Source of the DNA: Streptomyces sp. P3
GTDB lineage: Bacteria > Actinomycetota > Actinomycetes > Streptomycetales > Streptomycetaceae
DNA: 64,000 nt
Reading direction: 5' to 3'
NCBI RefSeq assembly: GCF_003032475.1
Contig: NZ_CP028369.1
Location: forward strand, 6,510,001-6,574,000
How positions within the stretch are numbered: the stretch's first letter is position 1; the number at the start of each line of letters is the position of its first letter. Below the pieces are notes generated by a model. The model ran no database searches. It saw only the letters and a program-made list of their open reading frames with translations, and was not told the DNA's origin. A program made the translations under genes and the position numbers. Positions 53,898-62,656 of this stretch are shown piece after piece.

Positions 53898-55451
53898 TTA
53901 CTGAGCCTCCTGGTCGCTGTCCGGCACCCGTGCCGCCCACATCGGCTGCCGCTCCGCCCGCCGCGGGACCTCCCCCACTGCCTGAACGGCGTGGGAGGCA
54001 CCCCCACCCATCTGCCGGGCCGGCCGCTCGGCGCGGCCGCGCGGCGAGGCGGGCGGCCCGTCCCACAGCGTGCCGTCGGTCCGGTCACGCGGGTCGGGGT
54101 CGATCAGCACCACACCGATCACCGCGATGTGCTGGTCCGCGAGCTGGCGCGCCACGGTGTGCAGCCACGCGGCGCTGCCGTGCCCGGCCCGCACGACGAG
54201 GACGGCCCGGGTGCCGAGGTACTGCAGGTCGGTCCACGCCGTACCGGGCGCCACCGAGCCGACGCCGATCCTGCGCCCCTGCGGCGACTCGGCCGCGGCG
54301 CGCTCGCCGGTGACCACGGCCGGGTCCCCGGGCTTCGGGCGTCGGTCGGCGAGCTGCCGGCCCGGCAGACCGTCGACGACGACCACCGGCCCCTCCGCCG
54401 CCAGTGCCCCGGCGAGGTCCAGGGCGATCACGCTCGTGTTGCGCGCGCAGCCCAGTTCCAGCAGCGACACCGGTTCCGCGGAGCCGCGCACGGCGCGGGC
54501 CAGGGACGTGGTGAGCCGTTCGCGTGCCGCCCGGACCCGGCGGCGCCGCCACCGCCCGCCCGGCCGGTGGGGCAGCTCCGCGATGACCGAGGCGCCGAGG
54601 TTTGCGGCGATCTCCCGGCGGAGCACGGGACGGTCCGCCACCACCGCGCCGACCGCCGCCGACGCGAGCCCGAGGAAGAGGCCGAGGAAGAGCCCGATCC
54701 CGGCGTCGGTGGCAGCGGTCCTGAGCAGGGGGTGGCGCACCGCGTACGGGGCGTCCACGATCTGCGTGCCGGCGACGAGCCGGGGCATGCCGATGCTCGC
54801 CTCCCCGGCGCGCTGGCTGAAGTCGGTGATCTGCGAGGTGAGTTCGGCCCGGCGGGCGTAGAGGGACTCCAGGTCCGCCGACGCCCCCGGACCACTCGCC
54901 TCGGTCCCCTTCCCGATCGTCCTGTTGACCTGGGCCAGTTGGCCCTTCAGCTGGTCACGCTGGTCGAGCAGGGCCTTGGCCTCGGCTTTCGAGGCCTCCT
55001 GTATCCGCCTCACATGGTCCGCGACGAACGCGTCGGCCAACGCCTTGGCGCGGGCCACCGCCTCCGCGTCGCTGTCACCGGTCACGGTGATCTGCAAAAC
55101 ATTGTTGGTCACGCCGGCACCGCTGTAGTCCTGCATGAAGTCCTCGGCCTTCTCCCGGGACCGCAGGGACTTCAGCGCCTGCTCGGCGATCCTGGTGGTC
55201 TGCAGCAGCGCGACATCGGTGCGGATCAGCGTTCCCGGGTCGTTCGGCTGGTCCTCCGCGTGCGCGACCAGCACCTTGGTCACCGCGGTCGGCGGCGCCG
55301 GCAGCAGGAACGCCACCGCCGCGCCGGCGAGCAGCCCCAGCAGCGCGAGGGAGCACCACATGCGCCGCCGCCGTCGCACCGCCGCCACCAGAGTCTGCAG
55401 ATCCAGCAGCGGAGCGGCGGCCGACGACTCCGCGGTCGTACTCGTCGTCAC
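53898..55451 (-). CDS. Wzz-like chain-length protein with degenerate kinase-like domain
   Basis: The 517-residue protein has an N-terminal membrane helix (SLALLGLLAGAAVAFLLPAP), a periplasmic-type coiled-coil region (RRIQEASKAEAKALLDQRDQ), and a second helix (AATDAGIGLFLGLFLGLASA). A C-terminal cytoplasmic nucleotide-binding-like domain follows. In BY-kinases that domain begins with a GxxGxGKT loop. Here the corresponding stretch is LELGCARNTSVIALDLAGAL, with no Walker lysine, although a Walker A'-like VVVVDGLPG remains. No tyrosine cluster is seen at the end. It is expected to set polymer length. Starts at GTG 55451 (AGGAG upstream), overlapping the previous stop as GTGA. Confidence 0.83.
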   Translation of the reverse strand: MTTSTTAESSAAAPLLDLQTLVAAVRRRRRMWCSLALLGLLAGAAVAFLLPAPPTAVTKVLVAHAEDQPNDPGTLIRTDVALLQTTRIAEQALKSLRSREKAEDFMQDYSGAGVTNNVLQITVTGDSDAEAVARAKALADAFVADHVRRIQEASKAEAKALLDQRDQLKGQLAQVNRTIGKGTEASGPGASADLESLYARRAELTSQITDFSQRAGEASIGMPRLVAGTQIVDAPYAVRHPLLRTAATDAGIGLFLGLFLGLASAAVGAVVADRPVLRREIAANLGASVIAELPHRPGGRWRRRRVRAARERLTTSLARAVRGSAEPVSLLELGCARNTSVIALDLAGALAAEGPVVVVDGLPGRQLADRRPKPGDPAVVTGERAAAESPQGRRIGVGSVAPGTAWTDLQYLGTRAVLVVRAGHGSAAWLHTVARQLADQHIAVIGVVLIDPDPRDRTDGTLWDGPPASPRGRAERPARQMGGGASHAVQAVGEVPRRAERQPMWAARVPDSDQEAQ

Positions 55452-56824
55452 CCTGTGACTCCTGTCGCGTCGTCCCGTTCGCCGTCGAAGCTCGCGGGCG
55501 CGGGCACGGAGGTACGCCGAGGGCGGTCCGCCGACCGCGTCGCACGGACCGGACCGGCGAGGACGACGCCGACGACCGCGTGCCCCGCGTCCGCACACGC
55601 CTCGGAGATGCCGGCGAGCTCCCCCGCGGTCCAGCTCCCGGCGCTGAGCACGACCAGGGCGCCCGACTCGCGCCCGCGGTCCGGCACCATCGGCCGGGAC
55701 ACCGGCACCGCCACCGCGCGCAGCAGCGGATCGCTCCCGGCCAGGTCGACGAGCTGCCCCGCCGCCCGGCGGGCGATCTCGTCGCCCTCGGGGAAGACGA
55801 CCAGCAGCCGCTGCGGGGACGGCAGCCGGTCCCGCAGACGCGAGCACACCCGCCGGTAGCGGATCTGCCTGCTGGCCTCGTCGCCGGACAGTTGCGGTGC
55901 CGGGATGTTCCACCGGACGTCGAGGCCCAGCAGCCGGCGGATCCACGCCCGCGGACCACGGCCCTGCGACCGGTGCGTGGGACGTCCGACGGGTACGTCG
56001 ACGGTCCCCAGCAGCGTCGAGCCCAGCGCCGCGGCGATCTCGGGTTCACCGCGCAGCCGGCGGCTCATCCGCGCGGCGGCGAGATGGCCGATCACCGCGC
56101 ACAGCAGGAACAGCAGCGCTCCGCCGGCGACGAGCTGTGTCCTCGTCGGCGGCGCCTCGCCGGTCGGCCGGGCCGCCGCCCCCATGACGACCATGTTCTT
56201 CGCCTCGTCGTCGACCGGATCGGCCTGCTTGATGGTGCTGATGGCCTCCCGCAGCGCGGTGCGCAGCTTCTCCAGCTCGGTGCGCGTCTGCACGCTCTCG
56301 ACGGTCTCCCCCGGATCGGTCGCGTCGGCCAGCTTGCTGATGCGGCGGCTGGTGTCCTCCACCGACTGCTGGAGCGCGGCGAGCTCCTCCGCCGCTCCCG
56401 GGTCCGCGGTGTCGCTCGCGATCCGGGTGGCGTAGGAGACGAACTCCTTGGCCACCTGGTCGGAGAGCCGCTGCGCACGCTCCGGGGTCTCGGCCGTGCC
56501 GGAGATCTTGATGATGTTCCCGTCCGTGGCCTTGGCGCCGACCTGATCCCGCAGATCGCTGCCGCTCACCCCGCTCCAGCCGAGCGTGGCGGCCGCGCGG
56601 TCGACCACCACCGAACTGGTCGCCACCTCCGTCTGCGTCAGCAGCTCGCGCTCCTCCCACGTCCCCGGCAGCAGCACCGACGCCGAGGTCGTGTAGCGCG
56701 GCGGAAACAGCAGGGACGCGCCGTAACCGACGAGCGCACCCACCAGGGCGAGGACGGTGAGCAGCCGCCAGCGCCGGCGGACAATCCGCCCGATGGTGAC
56801 CAGGCGTATCGTGTCATCGCTCAA
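55448..56824 (-). CDS. Wzz-like chain-length protein, first of a tandem pair
   Basis: The 458-residue protein has two flanking membrane helices (RLLTVLALVGALVGYGASLL near the start and LVAGGALLFLLCAVIGHLAA in the middle) around a long periplasmic-type coiled coil (ELAALQQSVEDTSRRISKLA). A C-terminal cytoplasmic domain has only a vestigial nucleotide fold (RLLVVFPEGDEIARRAAGQL, VVLSAGSWTAGEL) and no P-loop. It probably controls polymer length together with the second copy. The start is TTG 56824 behind GGGGAAGG, overlapping the upstream glycosyltransferase stop by 11 bases. A GTG at 56881 lacks a ribosome-binding site. Confidence 0.8.
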   Translation of the reverse strand: MSDDTIRLVTIGRIVRRRWRLLTVLALVGALVGYGASLLFPPRYTTSASVLLPGTWEERELLTQTEVATSSVVVDRAAATLGWSGVSGSDLRDQVGAKATDGNIIKISGTAETPERAQRLSDQVAKEFVSYATRIASDTADPGAAEELAALQQSVEDTSRRISKLADATDPGETVESVQTRTELEKLRTALREAISTIKQADPVDDEAKNMVVMGAAARPTGEAPPTRTQLVAGGALLFLLCAVIGHLAAARMSRRLRGEPEIAAALGSTLLGTVDVPVGRPTHRSQGRGPRAWIRRLLGLDVRWNIPAPQLSGDEASRQIRYRRVCSRLRDRLPSPQRLLVVFPEGDEIARRAAGQLVDLAGSDPLLRAVAVPVSRPMVPDRGRESGALVVLSAGSWTAGELAGISEACADAGHAVVGVVLAGPVRATRSADRPRRTSVPAPASFDGERDDATGVTG

Positions 56825-58085
56825 TGGGGCGGCCTTCCCCTGCCGGGTCAGGGTCGCGCGCCGTGACGGGAGCCCGGTCACCGCAGGCAGCCTCGTAGGC
56901 GGCGAGCAGTGATCGCTGGGAGTTCCGCCAGGACAGCGGCCCGCCGATCCGCTCCTGGCCGATCTTGCCCATCAGGGCCCGCTTCTCCGGATCGTCCAGC
57001 AGCAGGGCGATGAGCCGGGCGAACTCGGCCTCGTCGTCGGCGGCCGCGTACACGGCGGCGTCACCGGCGGAGACCCGCGCCTCCCGGAGGTCGAACGAGA
57101 CGACCGGGCGGCCCATCACCATGTACTCGAGGACCTTGTTCATGGTCGACACGTCGTTGAGCGGATTGTTCGGGTCGGGGGAGAGGCACACGTCCGCGGT
57201 GGACAGGTAGCGCACCAGGTCGGCGTCCGGAATGCGCCCGGTGAACTGCACCTGCTCCGAGAGCCCGAGCCGCCCGGACAGCTCCACCATCGCGTCGAAG
57301 GTGTCGCCGCCGCCCACGAACACCGCGTGCCAGTCGCTCCGACCGACCTCGTCGCGCAGCTTCGCCAGAGCCCGCAAGGCGTAGTCGACGCCGTCCTGCG
57401 GGCCCATGACGCCTAGATAGCACAGCAGATGAGGCTTGCCGCGCTTCAACTCCGGCTCGGCCGGCACGGGGTGGAACCGCTCGATGTCGGGCGCGCTGCG
57501 CACCACGAACACGTCCGCCGGCCGCTTCCCGCCGCGGCGCACCGCGACGTCCCGGTAGCTCTCGTTCGTGGCGATCACCACGTCGGCGGCCCGGTAGGTC
57601 CGCCGTTCCAGCGCGCACACGGCGCGGTAGAGCAGGTCCTTGCCGCGGCCGAACCGCGAGAGGTACAGCTCGGGCACCAGGTCGTGCTGGTCGAAGACGA
57701 ACCGCGCGCCGCGCCGCTTCAGCCACAGGGCGGGCAGGAACAGCAGGTCGGGCGGGTTGCAGGCGTGGACCACGTCGACCGGGCCGACCTTGCGGGCCAG
57801 CCGGACCGTGTGCCACAACGCCGAGCCGTACTCCCGCAGATAGCCGGACGGCCCTCCGGTGGCCGCGCGCAACGGGTAGCGGTGGATCCGCACCCCGTCG
57901 ATCACGGCCTCCGGCTCGGTGTCCCGCTTCGTCCCCTGCGGACAGATGACGTGCACCGTCCAGCCCGCGTCGCGCAGCGTCGTGCACTCCTGCCACACCC
58001 GCCGGTCGAACGGCACCGACAGGTTCTCCACCAGGATCAGCGCGCTCCGGCCCGGCCGGTCGCCGCTTCCCGCATCACCAGGCAA
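56814..58085 (-). CDS. Family 4 (GT-B) glycosyltransferase
   Basis: The 423-residue glycosyltransferase has an N-terminal LILVENLSVPFDRRVWQECT, typical of WbuB-like/GT4 sugar transferases, a middle FVFDQHDLVPELYLSRFGRG, and a C-terminal donor site with LCYLGVMGPQDGVDYALRAL and PNNPLNDVSTMNKVLEYMVM. As the third gene of the operon it probably adds the second sugar to the lipid carrier. The start is TTG 58085, overlapping the dehydrogenase stop; no better in-frame start exists before the conserved N-terminus. Confidence 0.87.
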   Translation of the reverse strand: MPGDAGSGDRPGRSALILVENLSVPFDRRVWQECTTLRDAGWTVHVICPQGTKRDTEPEAVIDGVRIHRYPLRAATGGPSGYLREYGSALWHTVRLARKVGPVDVVHACNPPDLLFLPALWLKRRGARFVFDQHDLVPELYLSRFGRGKDLLYRAVCALERRTYRAADVVIATNESYRDVAVRRGGKRPADVFVVRSAPDIERFHPVPAEPELKRGKPHLLCYLGVMGPQDGVDYALRALAKLRDEVGRSDWHAVFVGGGDTFDAMVELSGRLGLSEQVQFTGRIPDADLVRYLSTADVCLSPDPNNPLNDVSTMNKVLEYMVMGRPVVSFDLREARVSAGDAAVYAAADDEAEFARLIALLLDDPEKRALMGKIGQERIGGPLSWRNSQRSLLAAYEAACGDRAPVTARDPDPAGEGRPIER

Positions 58086-59391
58086 GGCCCACGTACCCCT
58101 GTTCGGCCCGGCGCGCGTCGGCGTCGGGAAGGTGGACGAGATCGATGATCACCGGGGCGTCGCCGTGCGGCAGCGCCGCCAGCACGGCCGGATCCTTCGT
58201 CCCGACCAGACACACCTCGGCGTGCTCGAGCACCTCCTCGACGGAGTCCGCGAGCAGTTGCGCGAGGTGCGGCAGCCGGGTCTCGATGTACTCGCGGTTC
58301 GCGCCGAGCAGCCGGGACAGGCTCACGTTGGCGTCGTAGATCTTCAGGTCGTACCCCTTGCCGAAAAGCCGCTCCGCCAGCTCGACGAGCGGGCTCTCGC
58401 GGAGGTCGTCGGTGCCGGGCTTGAAGGACAGCCCGAACAGGCCCGCCCGGCGTTTCCCGGTGCGCTCCACCAGCTCCACCGCGCGCTGCAGATGGTCGGA
58501 GTTCGACGGCAGCACATGGGACAGGATGGGCACCGAGACGTCCGCCCGCTGCGCCGCGTGCACCAGACTGCGCAGGTCCTTGGGCAGGCAGGACCCGCCG
58601 AAGGCGAAGCCGGGCCGCAGATAGGCGGGGCTGATGTTCAGCTTGCGGTCGGCCAGGAACACGTCCATCACCTGGTGCGAGTCCACCCCGAGGGCCTGGC
58701 ACACCGCGCCCAGCTCGTTCGCGAAGCCGATCTTGAGACCGTGGAACGCGTTGTCCGCGTACTTGATCGCCTCGGCCGTCGGGACCGGCACCCGGAACAC
58801 CTCACCGGGCAGGTCCCGGTACAGGGCCGCCACCGCGTCGCCGCTCGCCGGGTCGAGCTCGCCGATGACGGTCTTCGGCGGGTCGAAGAAGTCCCGCACA
58901 CTCGTGCCCTCGCGCAGGAACTCCGGGTTGACCGCGACCCCGACGTCCACCCCGGCGGTCCCGCCGACGTACTTCTCCAGGATCGGCACCAGCAGGTTCA
59001 GACAGGTGCCCGGCAGCATGGTGCTGCGGAACACCACGGTGTGCCGCCCACCCCGCTCGGCCAGCGCCGCGCCGATCTCCTCGGTGACCCGCTCCAGGTA
59101 CGTCGTGCACAGGCTGCCGTTGGGCTCCGACGGCGTGCCCACGCAGACCAGCGAGATCTCGCTGTCCACGATCGCCTCGCGGACGTCGACGGTGGCGCGC
59201 AGCGCCCCGGTCCGCACGACGTCGGCGATCAGCTCGCCGATCCGCTCCTCGACCACCGGGGCCTTGCCGTCGTTGACCAGGTCGACCTTCACCTGGTTGA
59301 CGTCGACCCCGATGACCTCGTGCCCCATGCTGGCAAGGCACGCGGCCGACACGCAGCCCACGTAGCCGAGCCCGAAAACGCTGACCTTCAT
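58075..59391 (-). CDS. GDP-mannose/UDP-glucose 6-dehydrogenase family enzyme
   Basis: The 438-residue nucleotide-sugar 6-dehydrogenase has an N-terminal Rossmann fold (SVFGLGYVGCVSAACLASMG), the catalytic Cys268 in FGGSCLPKDLRSL, and a C-terminal domain with LFGLSFKPGTDDLRESPLVE. The segments RSTMLPGTCLNLL, NPEFLREGTS and GANREYIETRLPHL look closer to AlgD-type GDP-mannose dehydrogenases than to UDP-glucose dehydrogenases. It makes an NDP-uronic acid (GDP-mannuronate or UDP-glucuronate) by two NAD-dependent oxidations. This would supply the acidic sugar for the AsnB-like amidotransferase and for heparinase-family proteins in the same operon. Confidence 0.88.
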   Translation of the reverse strand: MKVSVFGLGYVGCVSAACLASMGHEVIGVDVNQVKVDLVNDGKAPVVEERIGELIADVVRTGALRATVDVREAIVDSEISLVCVGTPSEPNGSLCTTYLERVTEEIGAALAERGGRHTVVFRSTMLPGTCLNLLVPILEKYVGGTAGVDVGVAVNPEFLREGTSVRDFFDPPKTVIGELDPASGDAVAALYRDLPGEVFRVPVPTAEAIKYADNAFHGLKIGFANELGAVCQALGVDSHQVMDVFLADRKLNISPAYLRPGFAFGGSCLPKDLRSLVHAAQRADVSVPILSHVLPSNSDHLQRAVELVERTGKRRAGLFGLSFKPGTDDLRESPLVELAERLFGKGYDLKIYDANVSLSRLLGANREYIETRLPHLAQLLADSVEEVLEHAEVCLVGTKDPAVLAALPHGDAPVIIDLVHLPDADARRAEQGYVGLAW

Positions 59392-59493
59392 GACCCGTTC
59401 CTCCCCCCCCGGGCAGGCCCTTGCGGCCTGCGTTCCGCACGCCGGCGGGGCCGTTGGACCGCAGCCCCCCGCGCGTCAGTTGCCCCCCGCACA

Positions 59494-61017
59494 TCAGTAG
59501 GCCCCCTGGCCGTAGAGCACCGCACGCATCGTCTTCCACAAGATCACCGTGTCCAGGGCGAGCGACCAGTCCTCCACGTACCGCAGGTCCAGCCGTACCG
59601 CCTCCTCCCACGACAGGTCACTGCGTCCGCTGATCTGCCACAGGCCGGTGAGGCCGGGCTTGACCAGCAACCGCCGCCGGATGTCCGGGCCGTACGCGGC
59701 GGACTCCTCCGGCAGCGGAGGCCGCGGACCGACCAGCGACATCGATCCGGTGAGCACGTTGAAAAGCTGCGGGAGTTCGTCGATCGAGTACCGGCGCAAC
59801 ACCGCTCCCACCCGGGTCACCCGCGGATCCCGGCGGAGCTTGAACAGCGGACCGGCGCCCTCGTTGAGGTCGGCCAGCTGGGCCCGTGCCCGGTCGGCGT
59901 CGGCGACCATGGTGCGGAACTTGAGAATGGTGAACTCGCCGCCGTCCTTGCCGACTCTGCGCTGGCGGTAGAACACCCCGCCCCGGCTGTCCATCAGCAC
60001 CAGCAGTCCGACGACCGCCATCAGCGGCGCGAACAGGACCAGCAGGACCGCCGCGCCCATCCGGTCGACGACGCCCTTGACCGCCCGGCGCCCCCCGGTG
60101 AAGGTCGGCATGCTGACCCGCAGCAGCGGGATGCCGAGCACCGCGTCGATGTGCAGCCGCGGGCCGGCCACCTCCATCAGCACCGGGGCCACGACCATCT
60201 CGGCCTCGGTGCCCTCGAGGTTCCAGGCCAGCCGCTGCAGCCGGTGCGGCGACCAGTGCGGGTCCGGGGTGACGGCGACGACGCGGTAGCCGTCGCCGTG
60301 GACGTGCTTGGCGACGTCGGCCAGTCGGCCGACCACCGGCACTCCGTCCAGCAGATCACCGTCGAGCCCGGGACCGTCCGTGGTGCACACCGCGTCCACC
60401 CGCCAGCCCAGGTGCGGGAACTTGCGGGTGCGGGTGATCAGGTCGCTCACGGTGGCCGGGCTGCCGGCGGCGAGCACCGGTCGCAGGCACCGGCCCTCCT
60501 TGCGCTGCCGGTGCAGCGAGAGGCGCAGCAGATAGCGCGCGGTCATGGTGACGAGCGCGATCGCGGGGATCGCCACGAAGATCCAGAGCTTGATGTTGCG
60601 CGAGGTGAGCGCGATCCCGCCGAGCGCCAGGACGACGGTCGCGGCGAACAGCGAGCGTCCGAGCCGGCGGAACTCCTCGGCGCCCTGGCCGAGCACGGCC
60701 GGCGCCCACGACCGGCTGACCGCTAGCGCCCCCAGCACCAGCAGCTCGGTGCCGAACGCGAGAATGCCCCACTTCTCATGCCAGTTGGCAGCGTCCCGGG
60801 CCCCGAAGAAGTTGCCTATCCCCGCCACCACGAAGGCGGTGGCCACCGTATCGCTGATGATCACGGTACGTCGGTACCGCTGTTCCCAGTCGATCGCGGG
60901 CCGGCTGATCGAACCGTTCTCCAGACGCCCGCGCGCCGACGGAAACGGGCTGACTAGCTCCCCTTGCCGCACAGAACCCCCCAGGTTCCCCAGTGGTTCG
61001 ACGTGTTCGCCTAACAC
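59494..61017 (-). CDS. Initiating sugar-phosphate transferase (polyprenyl-phosphate type)
   Basis: The 507-residue WcaJ/CpsE-like membrane enzyme has four or five N-terminal helices, a CoA_binding_3/Rossmann-like middle (GYRVVAVTPDPHWSPH), and a C-terminal bacterial sugar transferase domain: FYRQRRVGKDGGEFTILKFR, the RYSIDELPQLFNVLTGSMSL core with the catalytic DE, then GPRPPLPEES and KPGLTGLWQISGRSDLSWEE. It transfers a sugar-1-phosphate to undecaprenyl phosphate, the first step of repeat-unit synthesis. GTG 61017 behind GGGGGAGGAA is the best start, and codon 2 is the rare TTA leucine. An alternative GTG further in lacks as good a site. First gene of the operon. Confidence 0.88.
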   Translation of the reverse strand: MLGEHVEPLGNLGGSVRQGELVSPFPSARGRLENGSISRPAIDWEQRYRRTVIISDTVATAFVVAGIGNFFGARDAANWHEKWGILAFGTELLVLGALAVSRSWAPAVLGQGAEEFRRLGRSLFAATVVLALGGIALTSRNIKLWIFVAIPAIALVTMTARYLLRLSLHRQRKEGRCLRPVLAAGSPATVSDLITRTRKFPHLGWRVDAVCTTDGPGLDGDLLDGVPVVGRLADVAKHVHGDGYRVVAVTPDPHWSPHRLQRLAWNLEGTEAEMVVAPVLMEVAGPRLHIDAVLGIPLLRVSMPTFTGGRRAVKGVVDRMGAAVLLVLFAPLMAVVGLLVLMDSRGGVFYRQRRVGKDGGEFTILKFRTMVADADRARAQLADLNEGAGPLFKLRRDPRVTRVGAVLRRYSIDELPQLFNVLTGSMSLVGPRPPLPEESAAYGPDIRRRLLVKPGLTGLWQISGRSDLSWEEAVRLDLRYVEDWSLALDTVILWKTMRAVLYGQGAY

Positions 61018-61030
61018 TGATTCCTCCCCC

Positions 61031-61085
61031 GGGAGGCCCCCGCCCCCCGTACTGTCCCTCCCCTCGGGAGGCCCCCGCCCCCCGT
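61031..61085. repeat. Two direct 20-bp GC-rich repeats in the operon leader
   Basis: GGGAGGCCCCCGCCCCCCGT occurs identically at 61031-61050 and 61066-61085, 15 bases apart, with a degenerate third copy around 61105-61123. They lie just upstream of the first gene's ribosome-binding site and, on the transcript, could pair or bind a regulator. They may also be simple slippage products. Confidence 0.6.
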
Positions 61086-61961
61086 GCCGCGCCGGTCCTC
61101 CCGCGGCAGGCCCCCGCCTCCCGCGCATGACGTCCCGGTATCCCGGCGCTACTCGAACACCCACCCCGGCGGCAGTGGACTCGTATGTCCTGCCCGACTC
61201 TCGAGGTGTGCGGCGACCCGTCGAAGACCTTGAGTGCTCCCCGCACCCAAGCCCCTCTCGGGCCCCAGGAATTGATCACCCCCACGTCCGGCGTCGAGGA
61301 CGCGCTTACCGGCCTTCCGCAGCGCCAGACCAATAGATCATTACGGTCGCCTCGTGTTCGAACGGCCGAAGCAAGGTCAATCTAGACCATGGGGAGCCGG
61401 TATGAAGAGAGGATGTGTGTAATTTGTGTTTAAGGTTTGGGGCTGATCCGTCGACCGGTGACCGCCTGCGGGTTCGTTGTGACCGAAGCGCATTGCCGCA
61501 GCTCGCCCGGTCCTCGGGCCCGGCCTTCGCGCGTCGGCGGGCGGCGAGCCACAACTGCCTTTCTGTGCAAGCGGGTTCGGTTGCGACCGCCCGGTTTGCG
61601 CACGGCCGTGTGCCGCAGGGGCGTGCCGGGCGGCGGCGCGATCGACCGGGTGCCGCGACCGCACGAATTGATCATGAGCAATCGGCGGCGACCTCTCCGT
61701 GTACGAGCGAAACCGCCTGGGCCTTGCGTGTCGAGGGCCGTCGGCCGGCGGCCCGGGAAATCCCTTCGAACACGCCGGAATATGCCACAGGCAATTCACT
61801 CCACTCTCGTCGTCCCGGCGGGGAGAGCACCGAGAGGGGTGATCGGCTTGCTTTACGGGAGCGGAACCTGATGATCGATCGGTGCGACGCACGCCACGAG
61901 CGCATCCGGCACGAACGCGACCGCACAGAACCGAGACCACGCGGTCGGAACGCACCACGCA

Positions 61962-62035
61962 AAGCGGCACCGCACACCGAAGGGCGCACCGCACCACCGA
62001 AGCGGCGCTGGACCAACAAGCGGCACCGCACACCG
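61962..62035. repeat. Two direct 18-bp repeats downstream of the MarR gene
   Basis: AAGCGGCACCGCACACCG is found at 61962-61979 and again at 62018-62035, in a tract with many related GCACCGCAC words. No gene overlaps it. Its role is unknown; it may be low-complexity drift. Confidence 0.45.
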
Positions 62036-62051
62036 CTCGGCACTGGGGCCG

Positions 62052-62636
62052 TCAGTCGGAGGCCGCCGGTTCCGGAGCCGCGCCGGTCTGGGCGCCGTCC
62101 CGGGCCGCGACCCCGATGCTCGCGGCGGCGTGGGCCTGGGCCCTGGCCGCGGTGTCCGGCAGCAGACCGCTCAGGGCGGCGCACTGCTCGGGACCCATGA
62201 CGTGGTCCAGCGCCGCGGTGACCGTCTCGGCGAGCGCCCCGGAGGCTTCCCGCAGCAGCCGGCGGGCCCTGTCGGTGAGGGCGACCTCGACCCCTCGCTT
62301 GTCGCCGCAGACCGACTGGCGGGTGACGAGACCGGCGTGCTGCAGACAGGCGATCTGGTACGTCAGCCGGGTCTTGGGCCGTCCGAGCAGTTCGGCGATG
62401 CGGGTCATGCGCAGGCCCTGTCCGGGCTGCTCGGCCAGCAGGCACAGGACCAGGAACTCGTCGTGCGAGACGTCCAGCCGGTCCTTGACCACCGTGCGCA
62501 GCCGCTGCTCCACCGCTCCCGTCGCCGCCAGCAGCAGCATCCAGCCGCGCAGTTCGGGAGGCAGCAGTCCAGCGCCGGAGCCCTGCGCGGAGGGGCAGGC
62601 GGGCAGGTCGGAAGGGTGCTCAGCGGGGTCTGCCAT
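62052..62636 (-). CDS. MarR-family transcriptional regulator
   Basis: The 194-residue winged-helix regulator reads LDVSHDEFLVLCLLAEQPGQ, then LRMTRIAELLGRPKTRLTYQ and the wing VCGDKRGVEVALTDRARRLL, the standard MarR fold with dimerising helices at both ends. The ATG at 62636 was chosen; longer frames upstream run through the operator region. It is divergent from a yceI gene, with three related palindromic sites in the shared 120-base promoter, so it probably represses both itself and yceI. The effector is unknown. Confidence 0.87.
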   Translation of the reverse strand: MADPAEHPSDLPACPSAQGSGAGLLPPELRGWMLLLAATGAVEQRLRTVVKDRLDVSHDEFLVLCLLAEQPGQGLRMTRIAELLGRPKTRLTYQIACLQHAGLVTRQSVCGDKRGVEVALTDRARRLLREASGALAETVTAALDHVMGPEQCAALSGLLPDTAARAQAHAAASIGVAARDGAQTGAAPEPAASD

Positions 62637-62656
62637 GGCGTCCAGTGTATCCGTAG

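Larger units (their letters stand above)
61018..62051. other. One-kilobase leader/promoter region of the polysaccharide operon
   Basis: No convincing gene lies on either strand in this 1034-base gap. The frames there lack ribosome-binding sites and recognisable protein. The stretch 61380-61440 is notably A/T-rich (GTGTGTAATTTGTGTTTAAGG) and, with GGTCTAGATTGACC at about 61376-61389 on the reverse strand, is a likely place for promoter and regulator binding. No -10/-35 pair could be fixed. The part next to the first gene holds the direct repeats listed separately, so a long untranslated leader is possible. Confidence 0.45.

Noticed and set aside
57919..60726. A 935-codon forward frame opposite the dehydrogenase and sugar transferase
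   Set aside because: It is a shadow of well-identified reverse-strand genes and has no ribosome-binding site or domain.
61031..61123. A possible CRISPR array from the repeated 20-bp units
   Set aside because: There are only two exact copies with a 15-base spacer, no regular spacing and no cas genes in the window.
61377..62033. A 218-codon reverse-strand frame between the sugar transferase and marR genes
   Set aside because: It has no ribosome-binding site, an odd residue composition (Arg/Ser/Cys-rich) and overlaps direct repeats. Treated as noncoding.
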